Origin: Gemmatimonadota bacterium
GTDB taxonomy: Bacteria > Gemmatimonadota > Gemmatimonadetes > Gemmatimonadales > GWC2-71-9
DNA: 64,000 nucleotides
Assembly (NCBI GenBank): GCA_003222115.1
Contig: QHUL01000053.1
Coordinates: 62,001-126,000 of the forward strand
Direction of reading: 5' to 3'
Part shown: positions 25,379 to 34,423 of the stretch, in pieces
Layout of the letters: the number at the start of each line of letters is the position of its first letter
Numbering within the stretch: the first letter of the stretch is position 1
The notes under the pieces: model-generated
What the model was told of the DNA's origin: nothing
Databases searched by the model: none
The model's input: only the letters and a program-made list of their open reading frames with translations
Program-made: the position numbers and the translations under genes

Positions 25379-26775
25379 CAGCCCCCCTCCCTCTCTCCCA
25401 CTTCCCCATTGCCCAGCTTGCGGAGCAGCTCGGGCCCCACCGCCGTGATGTCCCCCGCCCCCAGCGTGAAGACGACGTCGCCCGCCCGCACGGTGCGCGC
25501 CACCCGCTCGGTCAGCGCCGTGCGCTCCCGCACCGCCACCGTCGTCGCCCCGGCCAAGGCCGCGCCGCGCGCCACGAGGTCCGCCGTCACGCCGGGGATC
25601 GGCTGCTCCCGCGCGGCATACACCGGCGCGACCACCACGACGTCCGCCGCCGCCAACTCGCGGCCCAGCGCCTCACCGTGCAGCGCCGTGCGCGAATACA
25701 GGTGCGGCTGAAACACCGCCACGACGCGCCGGCGCGGGAACGCTTGCCGCGCCGCGGCGAGCGTGGCACGCACCTCCGTCGGGTGGTGCGCGTAGTCGTC
25801 CACGACCGTCACGCCGCGCGCCTCCCCCACCCGCTCGAACCGCCGCGCGACGCCGGCGAAGCGCGCCAGCGCCGCGACGCACGCCTCGAGATCGGCGCCC
25901 AACTCGCACGCCACCGCGAGCGCGGCGCCCGCGTTGCGGAGGTTGTGCAGCCCCGGGACCCGCAGCGCGAGCCGCAACTCCCGCCCGTCCGGCAGCACCA
26001 CCCGCGCGCGCGAGCCGGCGTCGTCCAGCTCGGGATCCGCGATCCGCACGTCCGCTTCGCGCGCGAGTCCCACGCGCCACACCGGCCCGGATACGCGCTT
26101 GGCGACCCGGCCCGCGCCGTCGTCGTCCGCGCCCGCGATCACGCGCCGCGCGCCGCCCGCGAATTGCGCGAACGCATCCTCGAGCGCCTGCACCGTGCCG
26201 TAGCACTCGAGGTGGTCGGCCTCCACGTTGTTCACGACCGCCACCGTCGGCGCGAGCGACAAGAACGCGCGGTCGAACTCGTCCGCTTCGACCACGAACA
26301 GGTCCCGTCCGCCCAGGCGCGCGTTCCCGCCCCACGGAGCGACACGGCCGCCGGCGAGTCCCGTAGGATTCCGCCCGGCGGCCGCCAGCGCCTCCGTGAC
26401 CATCGCCGTCGTGGTCGTCTTGCCGTGCGTTCCGGCAACCCCCACGACGGTCCCGTTGGCGACAGCCTGGCCGAGCGCGTCGGCCCGCCGCACCACGGGG
26501 ATCCCTAGGGCGCCTGCTTGCTCCAGCTCCGGGTGTTCCCGGGGTACAGCTGCGGTGACCACAACCGCCCGAGCCCCGGACACATGGCCCGGGTCGTGTC
26601 CCCGCCAGATCTCCACCCCCAAGGCTGCCAAATCGGCTGCTCCCTGGGGGTCTTTATCGCATCCGGTGACCGCGGCACCTTGGTGCCTAGCCAGGAGGGC
26701 CAAGCCACTCATCCCCGCCCCGGCTATGCCCATGAAGTGGATCGGACGGGGATCCCCACTTTCAAACAAGGTCAT
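25378..26775 (-). CDS. murC: UDP-N-acetylmuramate--L-alanine ligase MurC
   Basis: A 465-residue Mur ligase adding L-Ala to UDP-MurNAc. Features are HFMGIAGAGMSGLA (13-26), the ATP-binding GTHGKTTTTAM (about 113-123), HHPTEVRATL and the C-terminal FQPHLYSRT. It starts at ATG 26775, 52 bases after murG, behind a predicted promoter that would make its mRNA nearly leaderless. The first about 90 codons use TTG, AGG, GGA, GCA, CAA and CTA far more than the rest, which prefers GCG, CGC and CTC, suggesting a mosaic gene. Confidence 0.96.
   Translation of the reverse strand: MTLFESGDPRPIHFMGIAGAGMSGLALLARHQGAAVTGCDKDPQGAADLAALGVEIWRGHDPGHVSGARAVVVTAAVPREHPELEQAGALGIPVVRRADALGQAVANGTVVGVAGTHGKTTTTAMVTEALAAAGRNPTGLAGGRVAPWGGNARLGGRDLFVVEADEFDRAFLSLAPTVAVVNNVEADHLECYGTVQALEDAFAQFAGGARRVIAGADDDGAGRVAKRVSGPVWRVGLAREADVRIADPELDDAGSRARVVLPDGRELRLALRVPGLHNLRNAGAALAVACELGADLEACVAALARFAGVARRFERVGEARGVTVVDDYAHHPTEVRATLAAARQAFPRRRVVAVFQPHLYSRTALHGEALGRELAAADVVVVAPVYAAREQPIPGVTADLVARGAALAGATTVAVRERTALTERVARTVRAGDVVFTLGAGDITAVGPELLRKLGNGEVGEREGG
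25382..25407 (-). repeat. G-quadruplex-capable purine run at the murC-ftsQ junction
   Basis: On the coding strand four G runs (4, 3, 3 and 6) are separated by loops of 1-5 bases. The run encodes the last murC codons (GEVGEREGG) and ends 4 bases before the ftsQ ATG, so it covers the expected ribosome binding site of ftsQ. Confidence 0.6.
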
Positions 26776-26787
26776 TAGTGGGGGGCT

Positions 26788-26815
26788 AATATAGCGAATC
26801 TACGAAACTTGCGAA
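26788..26815 (-). promoter_or_regulatory. predicted internal promoter before murC
   Basis: In an AT-richer spot of the murG-murC gap, the minus strand has TTCGCA and TATATT separated by 16 bases. Transcription would begin about 6-7 bases before the murC ATG, where no Shine-Dalgarno sequence is visible. It would drive murC-ftsQ-ftsA-ftsZ separately from the rest of the cluster. Confidence 0.5.
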
Positions 26816-26827
26816 AGAGACCACGGG

Positions 26828-27922
26828 TCAAACGACGAGCGTCAAAATCCTCGACACAATCTCCTGGGCGGCGTCCGGGTGCCCCCGCTCCCGAGCCCGG
26901 GTGGCGAGCGACGCGAGCCGTGGCTGGTCGCCGACGAGCTCGCGTACCAGCTGGGCAAGCCGCTGAGCGCCGAGCTGCTCCTCCGGCAACAGCACTGCGG
27001 CGCCGGCGGCCGCGAGTGCGCGCGCGTTGAACTCCTGATGTGCGGCGGCGGCGGATGGCAGGGGCACGAGCACGCTCGGTTTTCCCCAAGCGCAGAGCTC
27101 CGCGATCGTCATCGCGCCCGCGCGGCACACGACGAGATCGGCGGCGCGATACGCGGCGGCCATGGGGTCGAAGAACCCCTGCACCACGACGCGGCCCGGG
27201 ACGGCGTATGACGCGAGCGCGGGCTGGTGCGCGGCGCCCGTGCCCCACAACACGTTCACGTCGCTCAGCGTCCGGCGCTCGAGCGCGGCCGCCACGGCGT
27301 AGTTGATCGCGCGGGCGCCTTGACTGCCGCCGAACACGAGCAGCGTCGGCCGCCCCGTTTCGAGCCCGAAGGCGCGCAGCGCGGCGGCCCGGTCGCCTGG
27401 CTCTCGGTGCGGCGGTGGGCGGATCGGGTTGCCGAAGCAGAATACCTCGGTGGTCGCGCCCGGGCGCAGCCGCGCCCGCGCCTCCGGAAAGCCGAGGTGC
27501 ACTTGCCGCGCCCCGCCGGCGAGCCAGCGCGAGGTGAGCCCGGGAAACGCGTTCTGCTCCTGCACCACGGTCGGGATGCCGGCGCGCTGCGCGCGCAGCA
27601 CCACGGGCCCCGCCGCGTAGCCGCCCGTGCCGATCACTACCGCCGGCCGCTCCACCGCGAGGATCCGGCCGACGGCGCGCCACGACCGCCACGCGACGAG
27701 GGGCCACCGCAGGTTGCGCCACCAGGCACGCCGGTGGATCGGCTCGATCGGCACGAGGTGAAACCGGAACGGATGGTGCGGCAGCACCGCTGCTTCGATA
27801 CCGCGCAACGCGCCGACCAGCACCGGCTCGACCTCCGGCCGCGCCTCACGCAGCGCCTGCGCCAGGGCGAGCGCGGGCATGAGATGACCGCCTGTTCCAC
27901 CTCCTGCGAGCAAGACCCTCAT
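26828..27922 (-). CDS. murG: UDP-GlcNAc transferase MurG (lipid II synthesis)
   Basis: A 364-residue GT28 glycosyltransferase that adds GlcNAc to lipid I to give lipid II on the inner face of the membrane. Visible are the first G loop GGGTGGHLMPALALAQAL, the second G loop FGGSQGARAINYAV (about 190-203) and the donor-site region VCRAGAMTIAELCAWGKPSVLVPLP (about 262-286). Its start is separated from ftsW by a hairpin repeat of about 100 bases, the widest gap within the dcw cluster. Confidence 0.96.
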   Translation of the reverse strand: MRVLLAGGGTGGHLMPALALAQALREARPEVEPVLVGALRGIEAAVLPHHPFRFHLVPIEPIHRRAWWRNLRWPLVAWRSWRAVGRILAVERPAVVIGTGGYAAGPVVLRAQRAGIPTVVQEQNAFPGLTSRWLAGGARQVHLGFPEARARLRPGATTEVFCFGNPIRPPPHREPGDRAAALRAFGLETGRPTLLVFGGSQGARAINYAVAAALERRTLSDVNVLWGTGAAHQPALASYAVPGRVVVQGFFDPMAAAYRAADLVVCRAGAMTIAELCAWGKPSVLVPLPSAAAAHQEFNARALAAAGAAVLLPEEQLGAQRLAQLVRELVGDQPRLASLATRARERGHPDAAQEIVSRILTLVV

Positions 27923-27930
27923 CGGCGCGC

Positions 27931-28033
27931 CAAATGCGGAATTCGGAATGCGGAATGCGGAGTGTCACGACAAGTGTCGTGCGCCGCGACCTCCCACTTC
28001 AACTCCGCACTCCGCATTCCGCACTCCGCATTA
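27931..28033. repeat. GCGGAATGCGGAGT-type hairpin repeat at the ftsW stop, copy 2
   Basis: The left arm (about 27934-27963) and right arm (about 28002-28033) are imperfect reverse complements made of the same units as copy 1. A small perfect palindrome, CACGACA, AG, TGTCGTG, lies in the core (27966-27981). On the minus strand the element again begins at a stop codon: ftsW ends in TAA followed by TGCGGAGTGCGG. It fills the ftsW-murG spacer. Confidence 0.75.
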
Positions 28034-29140
28034 GGTGACTTTCCGCCCCCGCCCGATGCTCGCCAAGACGCCCGTCGCCACCAGTGCCACGAACAGGCTC
28101 GAGCGGCCGTACGAAATGAAGGGGAGCGTGATGCCGGTGGCGGGGAGGAGCCCGAGGCTCACGGCGATGTGGAGCAGTGCCGCGAACCCGATCAGCGCCG
28201 TCAGCCCGACGGCGAGCAGCTGGCCGAACGCATCGCTTGTCGAGCGGGCGATGCGGAACCCGACCCACATGAACGTGCCGAACAGCACGACGATCGCGAG
28301 CACGCCGAGGAAGCCCCATTCCTCGCCGATCGTCGAGAAGATGAAGTCGGAGTAGGCGTACGGCAGGTAGCCGAGTTTTTGCTGCCCCTGGCCAAGGCCG
28401 ACGCCGAACAGCCGGCCGGACCCGAGGCCGACGAGGGACTGATGCACCTGCCACGTCGCCTCGGAGGGCGCGCTCCCCGGGTTGAGGAACGTGAGCACCC
28501 GGGCGAGGCGGTACTGCGCGCTCGCGACCGCGCCGAACGCGAGGGGCGCGGCGCCGACGCCCACGAGCAAGAAGTGCCCGATGCGCGCGCCCGCCGTGAA
28601 CAGCACCGTCCCCGCGAGGATCGCGACGAGCAGTGCCATCGACAAGTTCGGCTCGAGGAAGATCAGCCCGACGAGCGGTCCCAGAATCACGAGAAACGGC
28701 AGCAGGCCCCGCTGGAACGTCCGGATCTGCTCTCCCTTCTTCGCGGCGAGCATGGCCGTCCACACGACGGCGGCTAGCTTGGCGAGCTCCGACGGCTGCA
28801 CCGTCACGACGCCGAGGTTCACCCAGCGGCGCGCGCCGTTGATGGTGGGCGCGATGCGGTGCGTGAACGGGAGCAGCGGGATGAGCAACAGCAGCGCCGT
28901 CACGCCCAGCAGCGGCCAGGCGGCGCGGCGCCAGACGTGGTAGTCGCTGCGGGCGAGCCAGGTCGCGACGATGCCGCCGACCACGGCGCCCACGAGCTGC
29001 CGCAGCGCGAAGTCAGCGCCGACTTCGCCGCCCCCCGTAGCGACGAGGCTCGACGCGCCGTACACCGCGACGAGGCCGAACACGACCAGCACGGCCGCGA
29101 GCACGGCCAGCAGGCGCGTTTCCCACTGGCGGTCGGTCAC
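28031..29140 (-). CDS. ftsW: SEDS peptidoglycan glycosyltransferase FtsW
   Basis: A 369-residue polytopic membrane protein of the SEDS family that polymerises septal glycan with its partner PBP. Family motifs include QPSELAKLAAVVW, GLGSGRLFGVGLGQG, DFIFSTIGEEWG and LPFISYGRSSL, where many homologues have SYGGSS. The GTG start at 29140 overlaps the murD stop by 4 bases and gives a short cytoplasmic tail (TDRQWETR). The stop codon coincides with the edge of a hairpin repeat. Confidence 0.95.
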   Translation of the reverse strand: MTDRQWETRLLAVLAAVLVVFGLVAVYGASSLVATGGGEVGADFALRQLVGAVVGGIVATWLARSDYHVWRRAAWPLLGVTALLLLIPLLPFTHRIAPTINGARRWVNLGVVTVQPSELAKLAAVVWTAMLAAKKGEQIRTFQRGLLPFLVILGPLVGLIFLEPNLSMALLVAILAGTVLFTAGARIGHFLLVGVGAAPLAFGAVASAQYRLARVLTFLNPGSAPSEATWQVHQSLVGLGSGRLFGVGLGQGQQKLGYLPYAYSDFIFSTIGEEWGFLGVLAIVVLFGTFMWVGFRIARSTSDAFGQLLAVGLTALIGFAALLHIAVSLGLLPATGITLPFISYGRSSLFVALVATGVLASIGRGRKVT

Positions 29141-30486
29141 ATCGCCTCCACGAGCTTTCTGAAGGTCGCGCCCCGCTCCTCGTAGTTCCGGAACATGTCG
29201 TAGCTCGAGCACGCGGGCGAGAGCAGCACCGCGTCACCCGGCCGGGCGGCGCGGCGCGCCCGCGCCACCACGTCCTCGAACGTCGTCCCCCGCTCGAGCG
29301 GGACCGCGCCGGCGAGGTCCCGCTCCACGAGCGGGCCCGCTTCTCCGAACGCGATCACCAGCCGGCAGCGCTCCCGCAGCCGCGGGGCGAGACCGGTGTA
29401 CGGTTCGCCCTTGTGGCGCCCGCCCAGGAGCAGCACGAACGGCCGGTCCATCGCCGCCACCGCCACGGTGGTCGAGGCGATGTTGGTGGCCTTCGAGTCG
29501 TTGATCCACAGCACGCCGCCCACCTCCCGCACGGGCTCGAGCCGGTGCGGCAGCGCGCGAAACGATCGCAGGCCCCGGGCGACGGCCTCGGACGCCACGC
29601 CCGCCGCGCGCGCCGCGAGCGCGGCGGCCAGCGCGTTCGCCACGTTGTGGGCGCCGAGCAGCTTGAGCTCCCGCCGCGGCAGGAGCGGTGCGTCGCCCAA
29701 CTTCAGCAGTTGCGCGGTGCCGTCGTACCAGCCGTCGGCGCGGCGCGTGAGGGAGAACCCGACGCGCCGCCCCGGCACGCCCTCGGCGAGCGCCAGCACG
29801 GCGGCATCATCGGCGTTCAGGACCCACACGCTCTGCGCGGTGGCGTTGTGGAACAGCAGCCGCTTGTCGTCGTAGTAGGCGGTCACCGACGGATAGCGGT
29901 CGAGGTGGTCGGGCGCGAGGTTCGTGAGCACGCCGACGTCGGGCGCGAAGTGCGGGCTGTCGTGCAGCTGGAACGAGGACACCTCGACGGCGAGCCAGTC
30001 GTAACGGTCGCCCCCGACGGCGATCTCGGCGAGCGGCCGGCCGATGTTGCCCGCGGCCGTGGCGCGGACGCCGGCGGCCTCGAGCACGTGCGCCACGAGC
30101 GCCGTCGTGGTCGTCTTGCCGTTCGTCCCGGTGATCGCGATGCAGCGCGCGCCCTCCAGCGCCGCGAAGCCGATCTCGATCTCCGACACGACCGGCACGC
30201 GCGCCTCACGGGCGGCGGCGACGGGCGGTGCGTCCGGCGGCACGCCGGGCGAGACCACGACGGCGGCAGCGGCGCGGATCTTCGCCAGGTCGTGGCGGCC
30301 CAGCTCCAGCTCTACGCCCGGGAGCGCGCGCAGCTCGGCGAGTGCGTCGCCGCCGTCCGGGCGGTCGGCCGCGTCGCTCGCGTACACAGCCACGCCTTCC
30401 CGCGCGAGCAACCGCGTGGCCGCGACGCCGCTCTTCCCCAGCCCCACGACCGCCACGACGCTCCGGCGCCAGGTCGCGGGAATCAT
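29137..30486 (-). CDS. murD: UDP-N-acetylmuramoyl-L-alanine--D-glutamate ligase MurD
   Basis: A 449-residue Mur ligase adding D-Glu. It has the N-terminal VVGLGKSGVAATRLL Rossmann motif, the ATP loop ITGTNGKTTTTALVAH (about 118-133), the APDHLDRY motif and the C-terminal LLSPACSSYDMFRNYEERG. The ATG overlaps the mraY stop by 4 bases. The same frame stays open far upstream through mraY and murF without coding signs, so the start here is fixed by family alignment. Confidence 0.96.
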   Translation of the reverse strand: MIPATWRRSVVAVVGLGKSGVAATRLLAREGVAVYASDAADRPDGGDALAELRALPGVELELGRHDLAKIRAAAAVVVSPGVPPDAPPVAAAREARVPVVSEIEIGFAALEGARCIAITGTNGKTTTTALVAHVLEAAGVRATAAGNIGRPLAEIAVGGDRYDWLAVEVSSFQLHDSPHFAPDVGVLTNLAPDHLDRYPSVTAYYDDKRLLFHNATAQSVWVLNADDAAVLALAEGVPGRRVGFSLTRRADGWYDGTAQLLKLGDAPLLPRRELKLLGAHNVANALAAALAARAAGVASEAVARGLRSFRALPHRLEPVREVGGVLWINDSKATNIASTTVAVAAMDRPFVLLLGGRHKGEPYTGLAPRLRERCRLVIAFGEAGPLVERDLAGAVPLERGTTFEDVVARARRAARPGDAVLLSPACSSYDMFRNYEERGATFRKLVEAM

Positions 30487-31607
30487 CTCACCTTCAGCGT
30501 GGCCAGCGCGATCGCCGCGCACAGCACGCCCAGGATGTAGAAGCGCATCACAACCTGCGGCTCCGGCCAGCCGAGCTTTTCGAAGTGGTGATGCAGCGGC
30601 GCCATCCGGAACACGCGATGGGCGTCCGCGTACTCCTTGCCGCGTCGGCGCCGGTGCCAGCGATACGCGCCCGTCTGCAGCAGCACCGATACTGCCTCGG
30701 CCGCGAACACGCCGCCGGCGATCAGCAGCAGGAACTCCGCCTTGAGGAGGATCGCCACGGTGCCCAGCGCGCCGCCGATCGCGAGCGCCCCGGTGTCCCC
30801 CATGAACACCTGCGCCGGGTGCGCGTTGAACCACAGGAACCCGAGCGCCGCCCCCATCAGCGCGCCGCAGAAGATCGTGAGCTCCCCCGCCCCCGGCAGG
30901 AAGTAGACGCCCAGGTAGCGCGACGCGTCGAACCGCCCGAAGAGGTAGGCGAAGATCGCGAAGGCACCCGCGGCGATTGCGGTGAGCCCCGTCGCGAGCC
31001 CGTCCAGCCCGTCCGTGAGATTCACCGCGTTGGAGCTGCCCGTGACCACCACGGTCACGAACACCACATACAGAGGTGGCCAGAACGGCAGCAACCAGTA
31101 CTTGAACAGAGGCACCTGCGTGGACGCCACCGGTTGGATGTTCGGCGCCAGCGGCCAGAGCAGGAGCAGCAGCCCCAGCGCCAGCCCGAACGTCACCTGG
31201 CCCGCGAGTTTCCAGCGGGCCACGAGGCCCTGCGACTTGCCGCGCACGATCTTGAGGAAGTCGTCCACGAACCCGATCGCGCCCATCCACAAGATCGCCC
31301 CCACCGCGACCAGCACGTAGCGGCTGTCGAGCCGCGCCCACAGCAGGGTGGGGACGACCGTCGCGAGGAGGATGATGAGTCCGCCCATCGTGGGCGTGCC
31401 GCGCTTCTCCTGGTGGCTCGCCGGCCCCTCGGCACGGATCACCTGCCCCACGCGGCGCTCGCGCAGCGCCCGGATCACCCACGGGCCGACCACGAACGCG
31501 AGCAGGAGCGCGGTGACAGTCGCCCCGGCGGCGCGAAACGTGATGTAGGTGAAGAGGTTGAACAGGATGTGCTGCCTGGCGAGCGGCACGAGCAGGTGAT
31601 AGAGCAC
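30483..31607 (-). CDS. mraY: phospho-MurNAc-pentapeptide translocase MraY
   Basis: A 374-residue polytopic enzyme that links phospho-MurNAc-pentapeptide to undecaprenyl phosphate to form lipid I. Signatures are KRGTPTMGGLIIL, the catalytic acidic pair in IGFVDDFLK, SNAVNLTDGLDGLATG and the C-terminal MAPLHHHFEKLGWPE. It starts at GTG 31607, 18 bases after murF. Full length. Confidence 0.96.
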   Translation of the reverse strand: MLYHLLVPLARQHILFNLFTYITFRAAGATVTALLLAFVVGPWVIRALRERRVGQVIRAEGPASHQEKRGTPTMGGLIILLATVVPTLLWARLDSRYVLVAVGAILWMGAIGFVDDFLKIVRGKSQGLVARWKLAGQVTFGLALGLLLLLWPLAPNIQPVASTQVPLFKYWLLPFWPPLYVVFVTVVVTGSSNAVNLTDGLDGLATGLTAIAAGAFAIFAYLFGRFDASRYLGVYFLPGAGELTIFCGALMGAALGFLWFNAHPAQVFMGDTGALAIGGALGTVAILLKAEFLLLIAGGVFAAEAVSVLLQTGAYRWHRRRRGKEYADAHRVFRMAPLHHHFEKLGWPEPQVVMRFYILGVLCAAIALATLKVR

Positions 31608-31625
31608 GTCCGGTCTCTCCGCCTC

Positions 31626-32972
31626 TCAGTTGAGGAAGCGCAGCACGCGCTCCAGCGCGACCCCGCGCGACGCCTTGAGCAGCACCACCTCGTCGCCCCG
31701 CAGCGCGGCTCGAAGCGCGGGCCCAAGCAGCTCGGCGTCGGCCGCGACGACGAGGCGGTCGCCCAACGCAGCGCGATGCGCCTCGAAGGCGGGAACGAAC
31801 GCCCCGACTGCCGCCACGAGCACGGGGCGCAGCGCCACGATGTCCGCCGCCGCGGTCGCATGCAATCTTGCACTCTCCGCCCCCAACTCCAACATCGAGC
31901 CGACCACCACCGCGAGCGGGCGGCCCCGGCGGCCCGCCAGCCAGTGCGCGAACCTGAGGGCCCAGCGGAGCGAGGCCGGGTTCGCGTTGTAGGTATCGTC
32001 GATGACGGTGAGGCCGCCCGCCGCGAGCACGCGGCCGCGCCCGCCCGGAACGCTGACCCCGGCGAGGGCGGCGAGGGCCCGGCCGGTATCCGTCCCGGCC
32101 TCCTGCGCGACCGCGAGCGCGACCATCGCGTTCTCGATCTGGTGGAATCCCACCACCGGCAGCGTCACCGTATGCCCGCGCCAGGCAATCCGGGGACGGC
32201 CGTCCGCATCGAGCTCGGCGGCCTCGGGGCGCACGTCCGCACCGGGGTCCGTGCCGGCCACCAGGGTGCGGGTCCGCCGCCGGGCCTCGGCGGCCAGGAC
32301 GGCGGGCTCGGTCCCCACGACGGCGAGCGGCACGCCCTCGACCAGCGCGAGCTTCTCCCGTAGCACGCCGTCCAGCGATCCGAAGCCCTCGAGGTGCGCC
32401 GGGCTGACGTTCGTCACCACCGCGATCGTCGGCTCGACGATCGCCCGGAGGCGGGCGATCTCGCCTGGGACGCTCGCTCCCGCCTCGACGACGAGCGCGT
32501 TGCAGTCCTCTGGCGCAGCGAGAATCGTCAAGGGGACGCCGACGAGGTTGTTGAGATTGCCGCTGGTGGCGTGCACCCGGTAGCGGGTCGCCAGCGCGGC
32601 GCGGATCATCTCCTTCGTGGTCGTCTTCCCGCTCGACCCCGTGATCGCGACGACCGGGCTTCCCGGCGCGAGCAGCCGCCGCCGCGCGCGGGCGAGCCGG
32701 CCCAGCGCGTCGAGCGTGTCCTCGACCTCGAAGCGCGCCAGACCGACGACGGGCGGCGTGCCGCGCCGCACCACGGCGCCGGCCGCGCCCCGCGCCTTCG
32801 CTTGCGCGAGGAAGTCGTGCGCGTCGAAGCGCTCGCCTTTCAAGGCCACGAACAGCTCGCCGCCGGTGAGGCCGCGGGTGTCGGTGCTCACCCCGGCGAA
32901 GTGCAGGCCCTCGGGCCCCGGCACGCCGAGCGCATGGGAGACCTGTGCCGAATCCCAAGCGAACACCTTCAT
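31626..32972 (-). CDS. murF: UDP-MurNAc-tripeptide--D-alanyl-D-alanine ligase MurF
   Basis: A 448-residue Mur ligase adding D-Ala-D-Ala. The N-terminal uridine-binding part contains GVSTDTRGLTGGELFVALKG, the ATP loop is ITGSSGKTTTKEM (about 108-120), then ATSGNLNNLVGVPLT and VIDDTYNANPASL. The ATG overlaps the murE stop by 4 bases. The D-Ala-D-Ala ligase itself is not encoded in this cluster, but alanine racemase is 20 kb away in the same window. Confidence 0.96.
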   Translation of the reverse strand: MKVFAWDSAQVSHALGVPGPEGLHFAGVSTDTRGLTGGELFVALKGERFDAHDFLAQAKARGAAGAVVRRGTPPVVGLARFEVEDTLDALGRLARARRRLLAPGSPVVAITGSSGKTTTKEMIRAALATRYRVHATSGNLNNLVGVPLTILAAPEDCNALVVEAGASVPGEIARLRAIVEPTIAVVTNVSPAHLEGFGSLDGVLREKLALVEGVPLAVVGTEPAVLAAEARRRTRTLVAGTDPGADVRPEAAELDADGRPRIAWRGHTVTLPVVGFHQIENAMVALAVAQEAGTDTGRALAALAGVSVPGGRGRVLAAGGLTVIDDTYNANPASLRWALRFAHWLAGRRGRPLAVVVGSMLELGAESARLHATAAADIVALRPVLVAAVGAFVPAFEAHRAALGDRLVVAADAELLGPALRAALRGDEVVLLKASRGVALERVLRFLN

Positions 32973-34423
32973 TCCGCCCCGAGCTCGCGCACGATCGCCC
33001 GCTCGTCGAACGGCTGCTTCGCGGCGCCGACGATCTGATAGGTCTCGTGCCCCTTACCGGCGAGCAGAATCGTGTCGCCCGGCCGCGCCAGCTCGAGCGC
33101 GAGCGCGATCGCCTCACGACGGTCGCTGCGGCGGTGGTGAGGCTTCCCCTGCATGCCGGCTTCCAGCTCGTCGAGGATCCGCTCGGGGTCTTCGGTGCGC
33201 GGGTTGTCGGACGTGACGATGGCGACGTCGGCGAGCCGGGCGGCGATCTCGCCCATGGGGGCGCGCTTGCCACGATCGCGGTCGCCGCCCGCGCCGAACA
33301 CGAGGATGAGGCGTCCCGCGGTCAGGGCCCGCACGCTCTCGAGCGCGCGCTCCAGCGCGTCGGGCTTGTGGGAGTAGTCTCGCAGGATCGTGCAGGGGTG
33401 CTCGGCGATGCGCTCCATGCGGCCCGGCACCTGCGGCGCGGTGGACAGCCGCTCGGCGATCGCCTCCGCGGGGACGCCCACGCCCCAGGCGCAGGCCGCC
33501 ACGCCCAACGCGTTGGTGACGTTGAAGCGGCCGAGCAACGGCAGCTTGACCGGCGCGCTGCCCATCGGCGTGATGAGATCGAAGCGGCTGCCGCTGGCGT
33601 CCGTGGCGACGCGTTTGGCCGTGACGTCGCCGCCTCGCTCCCCGAACGTTACGCGGCGGTGCCGGCGGGGCAGCCGCTGCCACGCGGCATCGTCCGCGTT
33701 GACCACCTCGAGGCCGTCCTCGGCGAGGTAGCCCGCGAGCTTCGCCTTGGCCCGGAAGTACTCCTCCGGCGTCTTGTGGTAGTCCAGGTGCTCGCGCGTC
33801 AGGTTGGTGAAGACCGCGGCGCGAAACACCAGGCCGTCCACTCGTCCCTGGTCGAGGCTGTGGGACGAGACCTCCATCGTGGCGCCGCGCGCGCCACGCG
33901 CGACCAGCGCGGCGAGCGTCGCCTGGAGGTCGATCGGCCCGGGCGTCGTGAGATTCCCCGCCTCGCTCGGCACTGGCTCGCCCGCGGGGTCGAAGGCGCC
34001 GAGCGTCCCGATCGACCCGGTCGGCTGGAGCGCCGAGAGCACGTGCCGCGCGAGGACGACCGACGTGGTCTTGCCGCTCGTCCCGGTCACGCCGACGAGG
34101 TCGAGCCTCGCGGCCGGCCGCCCGTACCAGGTCTCGGCGGCGACGGCCGCGGCGCGGCGACCGTCCTGCACGAGCACCTGGGGGACGGCGACGGCCTGCT
34201 CCTCCTCCACCAGCGCCGCGACCGCGCCGCGCGCGGCCGCCGCGGCGACGAAGCGATGGCCGTTCTGGACCGAGCCGCGCACGGCACAGTACAGCATCCC
34301 CGGCTCGACCTTGCGGCTGTCGGTCGTGAGCCCCGCGATCGCCGGCACGGCGCCGTCGACCGGCGCCCGCACGAGGAGCCCGGCGCGCCGCAGCGCGTCC
34401 ACGATCTCGGGGAGGCCGCTCAC
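32969..34423 (-). CDS. murE: UDP-MurNAc-dipeptide--meso-diaminopimelate ligase MurE
   Basis: A 484-residue Mur ligase adding the third stem residue. The ATP loop is VTGTSGKTTSVVL and the substrate motif is SDNPRTEDP; DNPR marks enzymes that use meso-diaminopimelate, not lysine, so the wall is predicted to be of the diderm mDAP type. HLDYHKTPEEYFRAKAKL carries the carbamylated lysine region. The GTG start at 34423 overlaps the ftsI stop by 4 bases. Confidence 0.96.
   Translation of the reverse strand: MSGLPEIVDALRRAGLLVRAPVDGAVPAIAGLTTDSRKVEPGMLYCAVRGSVQNGHRFVAAAAARGAVAALVEEEQAVAVPQVLVQDGRRAAAVAAETWYGRPAARLDLVGVTGTSGKTTSVVLARHVLSALQPTGSIGTLGAFDPAGEPVPSEAGNLTTPGPIDLQATLAALVARGARGATMEVSSHSLDQGRVDGLVFRAAVFTNLTREHLDYHKTPEEYFRAKAKLAGYLAEDGLEVVNADDAAWQRLPRRHRRVTFGERGGDVTAKRVATDASGSRFDLITPMGSAPVKLPLLGRFNVTNALGVAACAWGVGVPAEAIAERLSTAPQVPGRMERIAEHPCTILRDYSHKPDALERALESVRALTAGRLILVFGAGGDRDRGKRAPMGEIAARLADVAIVTSDNPRTEDPERILDELEAGMQGKPHHRRSDRREAIALALELARPGDTILLAGKGHETYQIVGAAKQPFDERAIVRELGAE

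Noticed and set aside
29137-33273. One uninterrupted minus-strand frame of about 1380 codons spanning murD, mraY and murF
   Set aside because: Only the murD part matches a protein family. The rest is Arg/Gly/Ala-rich shadow of mraY and murF, caused by high GC and few stop codons.
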